Source: JAZKFR01 sp040386295
GTDB lineage: Bacteria; Pseudomonadota; Gammaproteobacteria; Burkholderiales; Rhodocyclaceae
Assembly (NCBI GenBank): GCA_040386295.1
Contig: JAZKFR010000015.1
Coordinates: 1-57,259, forward strand
DNA length: 57,259 nucleotides
Direction of reading: 5' to 3'
The number at the start of each line of letters is the position of its first letter. The stretch's first letter is position 1. Below the pieces are notes generated by a model. That model did no database searches and was not told where the DNA came from. It saw nothing but the letters and a program-made list of their open reading frames with translations. Positions 25,398-33,371 of the stretch are shown here, piece after piece. The translations under genes were made by a program, and so were the position numbers.

Positions 25398-25931
25398 ATG
25401 GCACGCACGCAAGCTCAGGTTCGCAAAACTTTATTGGTCGTTGGCGAAGGTGACTCAGAGTGCGCATTTATCAAGCATCTGCGTGCTCTGTACTGTTCTG
25501 GTGGCGCTGGAGTCGCTGTCACGGTACGCAATGCGCACGGTAAAGGACCGGAGCACGTGGTTGATTATGCTGCCGGGCAGGCTCGGATTTACAGCTACGA
25601 CGCACGTGTTGCTCTGCTCGATACAGACATTCCCTGGACTGACAAGCTAAAGAAAGAAGCCCGTAAAGCTAAGGTCGTCATGGTCGGTTCTAGCCCTTGT
25701 TTGGAAGGGCTGTTGCTAGCGATTTTGGGTAAACGTCGTTCCGCGCAGTCTGCCGATTGCAAAAAAACGGTTCAGCAATTGCTCAGCCTCGATCTAACAG
25801 ACTGGCACGGCTATGCCGAATATTTCTCGAAAGCGCTGCTTGAATCAGCTAGAACGACGATCGCCGAGTTGAATCAACTGCTGGTATTTTTTGAAGGGTC
25901 TGAAAGGCTTAAAAAGTCTAGAGAGGCTTAG
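25398..25931 (+). CDS. RloB-like TOPRIM-fold protein, partner of the ATPase
   Basis: 177 residues. Motifs fit a TOPRIM-like nuclease fold as in RloB: a first acidic motif VVGEGDSE with Glu17, an LLDTDIP motif giving Asp75 and Asp77, and a segment GSSPCLEGLLL at 97-107 that parallels the SNPCFELWLLL signature I recall from RloB. The protein is slightly short for the family and replaces FELW by LEGL. It begins nine bases after the ATPase stop, so the two are one operon. The last codons lie in an 18-base duplication (25895-25930), giving a repetitive basic tail ERLKKSREA. Probable effector nuclease of a two-gene defence system; target unknown. Confidence 0.75.
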   Translation: MARTQAQVRKTLLVVGEGDSECAFIKHLRALYCSGGAGVAVTVRNAHGKGPEHVVDYAAGQARIYSYDARVALLDTDIPWTDKLKKEARKAKVVMVGSSPCLEGLLLAILGKRRSAQSADCKKTVQQLLSLDLTDWHGYAEYFSKALLESARTTIAELNQLLVFFEGSERLKKSREA

Positions 25932-25943
25932 GCAGATGCCTCA

Positions 25944-25978
25944 GACAAACTGGCAGGGTGATTTTAAGGCAGTTTGTC
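25944..25978. repeat. inverted repeat after the RloB-like gene
   Basis: GACAAACTG (25944-25952) and CAGTTTGTC (25970-25978) form a perfect nine-base stem with a 17-base loop, 13 bases beyond the stop codon. It may end or stabilise the operon transcript. A T-tract is lacking, so a classical intrinsic terminator is not shown. The remainder of the gap to 26200 has no convincing gene. Confidence 0.4.
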
Positions 25979-26200
25979 CAGTGTATGCGCCGCCGCGCAG
26001 GGCACTTGAAACACCGTTTTATCCTCAACGCTCGCCACAATACGCTTTTGAACAATGCTTTGGCACCGCCAAGCGTCTATGCGGCATAGCACGCACGCTA
26101 TCTGGGCACCTCAAAAATTACGGTCGTGCAGGGGTCTTTTGATTGACTGCGCCCCGTGTGATTCTTATGCAACCATCAACAACTCGGTCAGAAGAAACAT

Positions 26201-26839
26201 ATGAAATTGAATTTCAGCCCCAGCTTTACTCTTCTAATATTGTTTTTAAGTCTATTCGCGTTACGGTGCGAGGCGTTCGGCTTGGAGTTTCTTGTGGGTG
26301 CCATTAATGCTGCTGGCTCCATGGGGACACGAAGCCTCACCGCTGAGGAAAAGATGTTGCGACTTACAGACTTCCCTTCCGCTGAGCGCGTGAGCAAAGA
26401 GGAAGAAGAAGCTAAAGTCAAAGAGCGTTGGATACTGGCAAAAGAGAAGGGTGGCTTTGTGGAAATCGAGCAGGGGCGCAATGATAAAGACAGATATTCG
26501 TATACGCGCTATGCCAACTTGTCTTCCGCTGAAAAGAATGAATTTGGCTTTACGGAATACTGGCTCATTTTGAGCACCCTCTATGACGAAAAACCACCAA
26601 AATCAAGCGCAGATAGAAAATTCATTTCATGCAATAACAAGACGGCAGTTTCTCAAGGAGTGCTCTTTATAGACGGTGAAAAAGGGGAAGGGGTGGTCAC
26701 AAAGTCTTATACCTATTACCGTAATCCGTTGGTATACAAAGGAATTGAGGCAGAGAAGTCCGCTTTGTACCGGGCTGTTTGTTTGAGCGAAGCAAGGCAG
26801 ACTGATGTTTCTGAACCTGCGCAAGGAAAGCCTAAATAG
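26201..26839 (+). CDS. secreted protein of unknown function, possibly surface-adhesin E-like
   Basis: 212 residues with a clear signal peptide (MKLNFSPSF, hydrophobic stretch to about residue 22, CEA cleavage site). A charged segment with KEEEEAKVKERW follows, then a region containing WLILSTLYDEKPP, KFISCNNKTAV and a final ALYRAVC. Two cysteines about 60 residues apart, preceded by strands, recall the surface-adhesin protein E family, but the similarity is only by eye. The gene appears richer in A and T than the flagellar genes around it. It stands alone between the ATPase/RloB-like pair and fliR, as part of the accessory island. Confidence 0.65.
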   Translation: MKLNFSPSFTLLILFLSLFALRCEAFGLEFLVGAINAAGSMGTRSLTAEEKMLRLTDFPSAERVSKEEEEAKVKERWILAKEKGGFVEIEQGRNDKDRYSYTRYANLSSAEKNEFGFTEYWLILSTLYDEKPPKSSADRKFISCNNKTAVSQGVLFIDGEKGEGVVTKSYTYYRNPLVYKGIEAEKSALYRAVCLSEARQTDVSEPAQGKPK

Positions 26840-27018
26840 CAACCATGGCAACCCAGCATAGGGCTATGCGTAGTTCGAACCCATCACCTCTATTCGGTTC
26901 ATTACGCTCAAGCTAATAATTCCACCGGATCTGTACGATAAAGCTGCGCAGGCGGACGAATTCAGCTGTTTTGCCTCCTGAGTTACTGTGCTGAATTACA
27001 TTCTGGTTTTTTTCGCTC

Positions 27019-27831
27019 TTAGTGCGCGAGCGCCGTGGTTGCTGCTGTGTTGGCGCTGCTGGGAAAGTGGCCGAGCATGGCTTGCAAACCTAGCTCAAAT
27101 AGCTTCTGTAAGGGTTCGGCCAGGTAGGACATGCCGATGATCAGAAGGCCAAAGCCAATCGCTAAGGTGACGCCGAAGCCGATCGCGAATAAATTGAGCT
27201 GTGGCGCGGCGCGACTGAGGACGCTCAGCGCGATATTCGTAATCAGTAAGGCCACGATGATGGGCAATGCCAGCAATAAACCGGAATAAAAAACCTTTCC
27301 TCCCGACTCAGCCAAACTTAACCACGGGGCACTGCCCAATGCGGTCAAGCTGATCGGTAGCGCCGTAAAGCTGTAGGTCAAGGTGGCCAAGATCATCAGA
27401 TGACCGTTGCTGGCCATCAGCAGCATCAGCGCAAGCATGCCGAGTACTTCTGAGATGACGGGGGTTTGTGCGCTGCTCATCGGGTCGTAGAACGTCGCAA
27501 AGCCGAGACCCATCTGTGCACTGATTAAGTTGCCCGCCATATCGATCGCGCTAAATACCAGCCGCATGGCAAAACCCATGGCGAAGCCGATCAGCATTTG
27601 CTGCGCCATAATCCACAAGCCAAGGCCAGAAGCAGGATCAATGTTGGGCATGGGCGGCAACGCTGGCGTGATCGCCAGCGCAATCGCGACGCCTAGGGTG
27701 ACGCGTACGCGCGGCGACAAAGCGGCATTGTTGAAAGGCGGAGCTAAAACCAAAAGCGCCAGAATGCGCGTGAGCGGGAAGAAAAAGGCGACGATCCAGC
27801 CGTTGAGTTCGCCGCTGGTAAAACTCAACAT
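27019..27831 (-). CDS. fliR: flagellar biosynthetic protein FliR
   Basis: Inner-membrane component of the flagellar type III export gate, forming the FliPQR pore. 270 residues from the ATG at 27829-27831 with the family start MLSFTSGELNGWIVAFFFPLTR written here only in part: SGELNGW and FFFPLTRILAL. Several membrane helices are evident and the FYDPMSSAQTPVISE segment is conserved. A TTG-started extension to 27855 would overlap the end of fliQ and is not preferred. It is the last gene of the fli operon. Confidence 0.95.
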   Translation of the reverse strand: MLSFTSGELNGWIVAFFFPLTRILALLVLAPPFNNAALSPRVRVTLGVAIALAITPALPPMPNIDPASGLGLWIMAQQMLIGFAMGFAMRLVFSAIDMAGNLISAQMGLGFATFYDPMSSAQTPVISEVLGMLALMLLMASNGHLMILATLTYSFTALPISLTALGSAPWLSLAESGGKVFYSGLLLALPIIVALLITNIALSVLSRAAPQLNLFAIGFGVTLAIGFGLLIIGMSYLAEPLQKLFELGLQAMLGHFPSSANTAATTALAH

Positions 27832-27847
27832 GGCTGCGCGCGAACCC

Positions 27848-28117
27848 TTAACCAATCAGCTGCGGAATGCTTTCAAACAGCCGACGAATATAGTCAACCA
27901 TCGTTTGCAACATCCACGGCCCGGCCAAGAGCAGGGTGACGAACATCACCACGAGTTTGGGGATAAAAGACAGCGTTGCCTCGTTAATCTGCGTCGCCGC
28001 TTGAAAAATACTGACGATCAGCCCGGCCAGCAGACCGGCGAGCAACAGCGGGCCGGAAACCATCAAGGTGATCTCCATTGCCTGGCGACCGATATCCATG
28101 ACGATTTCGGGGGTCAT
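27848..28117 (-). CDS. fliQ: flagellar biosynthetic protein FliQ
   Basis: Small export-gate protein of 89 residues with two membrane helices, the standard size. MTPEIVMDIGRQAMEIT and the GLIVSIFQAATQINEATL loop are family markers. Its ATG overlaps the fliP stop (ATGA), showing translational coupling, which helps keep gate subunits in ratio. Confidence 0.96.
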   Translation of the reverse strand: MTPEIVMDIGRQAMEITLMVSGPLLLAGLLAGLIVSIFQAATQINEATLSFIPKLVVMFVTLLLAGPWMLQTMVDYIRRLFESIPQLIG

Positions 28118-28869
28118 AGTACGAAGCTTTGTACTAGCGATCCAAGAATCAGATGCCAGCCATCGACTAAGACAAATAGCATCAATTTAAACGGCATCGA
28201 CACCATTACCGGCGACATCATCATCATCCCCATAGACATCAAAACGCTGGCTACCACCATGTCAATGACCAGAAACGGGATAAAGATGACGAAGCCGATT
28301 TGGAATGCGGTTTTTAATTCGCTGGTGACAAAGGCGGGAATCAGCACCCGCATGGGCACTTCGTCGGGCGATGCCATGCTTGGTGTATTTGCCATGCGTG
28401 CAAATAAACCAATATCGCTTTCGCGCGTCTGTTTCAGCATAAATGCGCGAACCGGGACGCTGCCGCGCTCGACGGCTTGTAAGAACGTAATTTTGTTTTC
28501 TGATAGCGGCAGATACGCTTCTTTGTAGACCGTGTCCAGCACCGGTGACATGACAAAAAAGGTTAAAAACAAAGCTAATCCGACCAGCACCTGGTTGGGT
28601 GGCGAGGTTTGCGTGCCGAGGGCGTGGCGCAATAGCGAGAGCACGATGATGATGCGCGTGAAGCCCGTCATCATCAGCAAAACCGAGGGAAGAAAGCCGA
28701 GCGAGGTGAGTGTCAGCAGGGTTTGAACGGGTAGGGTGTAGGTTTGCCCGCCACCCGGCGCGGGGGCGCTGGTGAGTGCGAGTACACCGCTCGGTTCGGC
28801 TGCGGCGGCTACTAGCGGTATGAGCAAAGCCACGCCGGCGAGCAAACGTTGCACGCTACTTGCCTGCAT
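28114..28869 (-). CDS. fliP: flagellar biosynthetic protein FliP
   Basis: Export-gate core protein of 251 residues. A cleavable signal peptide (to about residue 24) is followed by the family block LPSVLLMMTGFTRIIIV and LRHALGTQTSPPNQVL, and the C-terminal PFLVIDMVVASVLMSMGMM. The ATG at 28867-28869 overlaps the end of fliO by 14 bases. All membrane segments expected for the family are present. Confidence 0.97.
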   Translation of the reverse strand: MQASSVQRLLAGVALLIPLVAAAAEPSGVLALTSAPAPGGGQTYTLPVQTLLTLTSLGFLPSVLLMMTGFTRIIIVLSLLRHALGTQTSPPNQVLVGLALFLTFFVMSPVLDTVYKEAYLPLSENKITFLQAVERGSVPVRAFMLKQTRESDIGLFARMANTPSMASPDEVPMRVLIPAFVTSELKTAFQIGFVIFIPFLVIDMVVASVLMSMGMMMMSPVMVSMPFKLMLFVLVDGWHLILGSLVQSFVL

Positions 28870-29272
28870 TTTTACGCTCGAGGATTTGTTTCAACCACAA
28901 AGCAAAGGGCTGCTCTGGCTGGCTGGCGGCCTCTAGCGTGCCTTTGGGCATGGTGTGTAAGGTTCTAATTTGACTGGGGCCGACGCCGACTAATAGCCAG
29001 GTGTCTCCGATTTCGAGCAACACGACGCGCTCGCGGGTACCAATCATTAAGCCGCCGACGCTGCGCAGTGGGTTGTGCGCTGCGCCGAAGCCACGGCCAC
29101 TGGTGTTCTTTTTCAGCAAATAAGCGGCCAGAAATAACAAGCCCAGAATCAAGAGCAGTCCTAATCCGGTTTGCAGCATCATGCCGGAAGAAACGCCAGG
29201 CGCTTGGGCGCTATTGTCTGCTGCCCAAGCGCTTGGCGTTGCTAGCAAGGCGCTGGTCATGACGCCGAGCAT
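28856..29272 (-). CDS. fliO: flagellar biosynthesis protein FliO
   Basis: Assists assembly of the FliP ring. From the ATG at 29270-29272 the product has 138 residues: a signal-like start (MLGVMTSALLATPSAWA), one strong membrane helix (LLLILGLLFLAAYLL) and a cytoplasmic domain with RVVLLEIGDTWLLVGV. The frame is open up to a TTG at 29341, adding a segment with basic residues; no start has a strong ribosome site, so the exact N-terminus is unsure. The family is poorly conserved, but position between fliN and fliP is decisive. Confidence 0.87.
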   Translation of the reverse strand: MLGVMTSALLATPSAWAADNSAQAPGVSSGMMLQTGLGLLLILGLLFLAAYLLKKNTSGRGFGAAHNPLRSVGGLMIGTRERVVLLEIGDTWLLVGVGPSQIRTLHTMPKGTLEAASQPEQPFALWLKQILERKNAGK

Positions 29273-29402
29273 GCGATGTTTGCACACGCCGTTGTATGTG
29301 TCGTTTACGCAGCGCGTTATGGAGGATAGGTTAGGGATCAAGGCAATAAACTCGCTGATTGGCTAAACGGGGTAGAAAGCTAAGAACAACAAGGCGCAAG
29401 TG

Positions 29403-29825
29403 TTAGCGCCCGATTTTGCGCATACGCTCGGCGGGGGTGATGATGTCGGTGAGGCGGATGCCGAATTTGTCATTCACGATGACCACTTCGCCTTGCGCAA
29501 TCAAGGTTCCGTTGACCAATACGTCCATCGGTTCGCCGGCCATGGCGTCGAGTTCGACAACCGAACCGTGCGCTAGTTGGAGCAAATTTTTAATGGTGAC
29601 TTTGGTGCGCCCGAGCTCGACTGATAGCTGGATGGGAATATCCAGAATCATGTCTAGCTCGCTCATCATTGAGGCCTTGGCGTCCCCCCCGCCGTTGAGC
29701 GGTGGGAAAATCGCGGCGGGTTGGACTACCGCGCTGGCACTTTCGGCAGCGGCTTGCTCCGACATGGCTGCCGCCCAGTCATCTTCAGCCGCAGGTGTTT
29801 CGGCATTTTCAACGTCGTCGGCCAT
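29403..29825 (-). CDS. fliN: flagellar motor switch protein FliN
   Basis: C-ring component. 140 residues: an acidic, alanine-rich N-terminal stretch and the SpoA domain (about 58-138) with LDIPIQLSVELGRTKVTIK, the conserved LAHGSVVELD, and FGIRLTDIITPAERM at the end. Length matches the longer FliN proteins. ATG at 29823-29825, ten bases after the fliM stop. Confidence 0.96.
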   Translation of the reverse strand: MADDVENAETPAAEDDWAAAMSEQAAAESASAVVQPAAIFPPLNGGGDAKASMMSELDMILDIPIQLSVELGRTKVTIKNLLQLAHGSVVELDAMAGEPMDVLVNGTLIAQGEVVIVNDKFGIRLTDIITPAERMRKIGR

Positions 29826-29835
29826 TGTGTTCTCC

Positions 29836-30825
29836 CTACGAGGTGCTTGGATCTTCTGATGTTAAAAAGCGCTCGATTTTAAGCGCATATTGCCCGTCTC
29901 GTTGCCCGTATCGGCATTCCATGAGGGGGGTGTTATCGACGTAGGCGGTGATTTGTTCGTTAATTTGTACAGGGATAATATCGCCCACCTGCATTTTGAG
30001 AATATGACCCAGGGTGATATTGATCTGCGTTAAAGGCGCCACAATCTCAATTTCAGCGTCTTTTAGTTGCTGCCGCAACATGCTAATCCAGTGTTTGTCG
30101 TTCGAGAGTTGATCGCTTTGCGTGGTGCTGTCGAGCACGCTGCGTATGGGCTCAATCATCGCGTAGGGGAAGCAAATGTGCATATCGGAGGCAACGCCGC
30201 CAAACTCTAGCGAGAAGGTCGTCGAGGCGACGATCTCGGCGGGCGTGGCGATATTGGCAAACTGCGAGTTCATTTCCGAGCGTACATATTCAAAATCAAG
30301 GGGGTAGACGGGTTTCCAGGCGCGGGCGTATTCCGTAAATACCACCTCGAGCAGGCGCTGAATCATGCGTTGCTCAGTTTGTGTGAAGTCTCGCCCTTCT
30401 ACTCGTGTGTGAAAACGGCCATCGCCGCCAAACATATTGTCGATGATCAGAAAAACCAAATTCGGATCAAAGATAATCAGCGCAGTTCCGCGCAATGGTT
30501 TGGCCAATATCAGGTTGAGATTGGTCGGCACGACTAGATTGCGCACAAAGTCGCTGTATTTTTGTACGCGTACCGGGCCTGCCGAAATTTCGGCGTTGCG
30601 GTGCATGTAGTTGAATAGCCCGATGCGTAAATAACGGGCGAAGCGTTCGTGAATCAGCTCAAGCGTGGGCATCCGCCCACGCACGATCCGCTCTTGCGTG
30701 CCGAGGTGATAAGCGCGTACCCCAGGCTCTCCGGCTGCCGCAGCTTTGCCCGCGTCGTCCTCTTCGCCGGTGACGCCTTTGAGTAGGGCGTCTACCTCGT
30801 CTTGGGAGAGAAAATCGGTACTCAT
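29836..30825 (-). CDS. fliM: flagellar motor switch protein FliM
   Basis: C-ring switch protein that receives phosphorylated CheY. 329 residues. The N-terminal CheY-binding peptide LSQDEVDALLKGV is at 5-17, the middle domain contains HERFARYLRIGLFNYM, and the C-terminal SpoA domain contains GHILKMQVGDIIPVQ. It starts at the ATG at 30823-30825, 25 bases after fliL. Confidence 0.97.
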   Translation of the reverse strand: MSTDFLSQDEVDALLKGVTGEEDDAGKAAAAGEPGVRAYHLGTQERIVRGRMPTLELIHERFARYLRIGLFNYMHRNAEISAGPVRVQKYSDFVRNLVVPTNLNLILAKPLRGTALIIFDPNLVFLIIDNMFGGDGRFHTRVEGRDFTQTEQRMIQRLLEVVFTEYARAWKPVYPLDFEYVRSEMNSQFANIATPAEIVASTTFSLEFGGVASDMHICFPYAMIEPIRSVLDSTTQSDQLSNDKHWISMLRQQLKDAEIEIVAPLTQINITLGHILKMQVGDIIPVQINEQITAYVDNTPLMECRYGQRDGQYALKIERFLTSEDPSTS

Positions 30826-30850
30826 TGCGCGCTTCGATCTGGGCTGATTG

Positions 30851-31426
30851 TTATTGAATGATGAATGAGGTGAACAAGACTTCCTTGACCATTTTTTCAG
30901 GCAATTTGGCGTCGCCTGATTCGCCCAACAGCTCGTTCACCTGGGTGCCTATTTCTTCAGCCAGCGCTTGCTTGCTTTCTTTGTCCATTAGCTCGGATGC
31001 CTTGTGCCCTGATAGCAACAACATGATCTTGTTGCGTAATTTCGGCGTGTAGAGGCGCACATGCTCAGCGGTATGGTTATCTTCGGTTTCTAAGGCGATC
31101 GTGAGTTGTAGAAACTGATCTCCTTCTTCGGCCTGTAAATTGACCGTAAACGGTTCCATCGTCACATAGACGGGCGGTGCTTCTTTCTCGCCTTTCTTTT
31201 TCTTGCCGTGTTTTGGTTTCTTGTCGCCCTCTTCTGCGCTGCTTTCGGCGTCGCCTTCAGCGCTGGCTTCAGCCTCGTGTTGCGCGGCATTCTTCTGGAT
31301 CATCATATAAACGCCGGCGCCACCGCCGACGAGAATCAAGAGCGCGGCAACGATAATAATCAAGAGTTTTTTGCTTTTTTTCGGTGGCGCAGCCTCGGCG
31401 GCCTGCGCAGCAGGTTTGCTTGACAT
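30851..31426 (-). CDS. fliL: flagellar basal body-associated protein FliL
   Basis: Single-pass inner-membrane protein that associates with stator units. 191 residues: a short cytoplasmic start with proline and lysine, a membrane helix (about 20-42), an acidic and lysine-rich linker with EEGDKKPKHGKKKKG, and the periplasmic domain with YVTMEPFTVNL and the C-terminal VLFTSFIIQ. The linker is longer than usual. It is the first gene of the fliLMNOPQR stretch, likely part of the longer transcript from fliF. Confidence 0.95.
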   Translation of the reverse strand: MSSKPAAQAAEAAPPKKSKKLLIIIVAALLILVGGGAGVYMMIQKNAAQHEAEASAEGDAESSAEEGDKKPKHGKKKKGEKEAPPVYVTMEPFTVNLQAEEGDQFLQLTIALETEDNHTAEHVRLYTPKLRNKIMLLLSGHKASELMDKESKQALAEEIGTQVNELLGESGDAKLPEKMVKEVLFTSFIIQ

Positions 31427-31467
31427 CGCATTAGTCTCCTAGATGTTTAACGGATTGAGCTAAGCCA

Positions 31468-31481
31468 CACGCCTAGGCGTG
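31468..31481. repeat. palindrome between fliK and fliL
   Basis: CACGCC-TA-GGCGTG, a perfect 14-base inverted repeat in the 86-base fliK-fliL gap. It could form a hairpin that partly separates upstream and downstream expression in the fli operon. No T-tract follows on either strand. Confidence 0.4.
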
Positions 31482-31512
31482 GGCGCGACGAAGAATGAAA
31501 TTGCGTCGCGCT

Positions 31513-32760
31513 TTAAGCGAACAAATCAACGAGTGAGTTGCCCTTGTTTTGAGACTGCGGCACAACTGAGCTATGCGCCGTAGAAAGCGGATCGAGTATA
31601 GCGTTATCGGCGTTCCAATGGGATAAACCTGCTGGGGTTTTTCCTTGCTCTGACTGCTGTTTGAACGATTCTGCGCTGACATTGGTTTGTCCTAACTCAA
31701 TGCCGACGGCGGAGAGCATTTCGCGCAGACGTGGCAGCGCAGCTTCCATTGCTTCTCTAACCTCGGGGTGGGGTGAGGTAAAGAAAGCGCTGGCGTTGTC
31801 TTTGCTGACATTGAGAGAAATCTCGATAGGCCCCATTTGCGCTGGGTTCAAGCTCAGTTGGGCGAATTGTTTGTCGTTATTGGCGAGCCAAACTATTTTC
31901 TGGCTGAAATCGTTTGCCCAGTCGTTGTGATGTAGCGGCGTGTGTACGCTTGCCGAGACCGTCGACGGCGTTGCGCTGCTTGTGCTGTTGGTCATTGGCG
32001 GTTGCGCTATGGGTGCGGGCAATACGTCGGCGTGTTGGTTGTGCAGGGCGCTTGTTTCGAGCGCTGGTGCGAACTGAGCGCTGTCTGCGCTTGGGGCAAT
32101 GTGGCTGCCTTGAGCCAGTACTAACGGTACGCCCGATGTAGGTGCATTGGCTCGATGGGTAACATTGCTGATGTTTTGCAGAAAGTTTGAGGTGGGCGCC
32201 ATGACCTCGCTTTGCTGCGTTGCATTGGTGTCGGTTTGGCGCGGCAGGACGTTTTCTTCGGCGGCAAATTTTGCCGCTTTCGGATCGGTTTTTTGGGAAG
32301 CCGGCAAGGTACTTGCGGCAAGCAAGGCAAGTGTTGCTGAACCCCGCGTCGTTTCATCTTGTGTGAGGACAACTTGTGTTTCAGTGTTGCTTTGTTGTGT
32401 GTTCTGCGCTGCCGCCGTTGTAGCGAGCGCTAGATTTTGCGTTAGCTGCTGTAAATCCTGGCCAAGCGTATCGAGCTTGGTGAGCAAATCAGTTGGATCT
32501 TGTGACTCAGTTTGCTTAGACGAGCTGGTGTCGTCGTTGTGCTTTGTTTTGTCAGCCTCAACGGTGGCTGAAGCATCTTTTAGTCTGCTGTTGGGACTGA
32601 GCAAATTAAGCAATAACGCGGAGAAGTTGAGCGCTTCGCCGAACGCGCTAGTGTCGCTGCCCTGACCTATTGCGCTAACGTCTTTGGCGCCACCAGGGCT
32701 GTTGAGCACGGCAGATGAGTTGGGTAAAACATCCTGCAGCGGGGTGATTTTAATGGACAT
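31513..32760 (-). CDS. fliK: flagellar hook-length control protein FliK
   Basis: Secreted molecular ruler that measures hook length and switches export specificity. 415 residues: a long low-complexity N-terminal region rich in S, T, A, N and Q, and a C-terminal Flg_hook domain (about 280-370) with QKIVWLANNDKQFAQLSLN and PAQMGPIEISL, which is the conserved core. The variable N-terminal region is typical. ATG at 32758-32760. The minus-strand context between fliJ and fliL confirms the call. Confidence 0.93.
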   Translation of the reverse strand: MSIKITPLQDVLPNSSAVLNSPGGAKDVSAIGQGSDTSAFGEALNFSALLLNLLSPNSRLKDASATVEADKTKHNDDTSSSKQTESQDPTDLLTKLDTLGQDLQQLTQNLALATTAAAQNTQQSNTETQVVLTQDETTRGSATLALLAASTLPASQKTDPKAAKFAAEENVLPRQTDTNATQQSEVMAPTSNFLQNISNVTHRANAPTSGVPLVLAQGSHIAPSADSAQFAPALETSALHNQHADVLPAPIAQPPMTNSTSSATPSTVSASVHTPLHHNDWANDFSQKIVWLANNDKQFAQLSLNPAQMGPIEISLNVSKDNASAFFTSPHPEVREAMEAALPRLREMLSAVGIELGQTNVSAESFKQQSEQGKTPAGLSHWNADNAILDPLSTAHSSVVPQSQNKGNSLVDLFA

Positions 32761-32867
32761 CGTTGTTCCTCACGGTCAAGTACGTCCCCTTCTACAGCAA
32801 GGTACGTGCCATGTGGTCAAGCGGCTTGATCATGATCGATGGGCAGCGCCATCGGGTCGCGCTAAAG

Positions 32868-33305
32868 TCAAGAGTCGTGCTTGTGCCGACTGGCGGCAAA
32901 TTCGTCTTGGATTTTTTGTTCGTGCCGCAGTTCTGCGACTGAGGTTTTGCGTTGATGTCGTTCGGAGAGGGTGTCGAAGGCTTTGAGTTTGTTTTGCTGT
33001 TGTTGCCAAACTGTCTGGCCGTGCGCTGTGTGTTGCTTTTGCTGCACTACGAGGAGGGCTTGCTGTTCGATTGCTGCGTCGAGCCGAGCCAGAAAATCTT
33101 GATAATTCTGCCAGCCCTGGCGACTAACCCCTTGATGAATCGCCTGCTGGAAGCGTAGCGCGTATTCGTCGCGGTACTGTTCTAACATCGTGAGCTGGCG
33201 GCATGCGCTTTGTTCTGCCGTGATTAGCTGTGCCAGTTTACGCATGGTTTCGTCGGCACGGTTTTGCATCAGATCGACGACGGCTTGCAAAGGAAATGGT
33301 TTCAT
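32868..33305 (-). CDS. fliJ: flagellar export protein FliJ
   Basis: Coiled-coil stalk of the export ATPase complex, related in fold to the F1 gamma subunit. 145 residues, almost entirely helical with many Q, R and E residues and a conserved LEQYRDEYALRFQQA segment near residues 41-55, typical of FliJ. Low sequence identity is normal for this family; position after fliI decides it. ATG at 33303-33305, 66 bases after the fliI stop. Confidence 0.9.
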   Translation of the reverse strand: MKPFPLQAVVDLMQNRADETMRKLAQLITAEQSACRQLTMLEQYRDEYALRFQQAIHQGVSRQGWQNYQDFLARLDAAIEQQALLVVQQKQHTAHGQTVWQQQQNKLKAFDTLSERHQRKTSVAELRHEQKIQDEFAASRHKHDS

Positions 33306-33371
33306 CGGTCACCGCTAAGCTAGTTAAAAATGAACGCCTTAGGCTTGTTTCCCTGCTAGATCATGGCCTTG

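Noticed and set aside
25891..26142. 83-codon open frame overlapping the end of the RloB-like gene
   Set aside because: Starts inside the 18-base duplication, has no ribosome site, no domain and an atypical composition; more likely chance than a third gene of the module.
26856..26884. tRNA-like piece with a GTTCGAAC segment near an inverted repeat
   Set aside because: No acceptor, D-arm or anticodon stems could be assembled; the TTCGAA is an isolated match.
27530..28528. 332-codon open frame on the plus strand opposite fliR, fliQ and fliP
   Set aside because: It spans three conserved genes in antisense and encodes a low-complexity, lysine- and threonine-rich product typical of shadow translation of membrane proteins.
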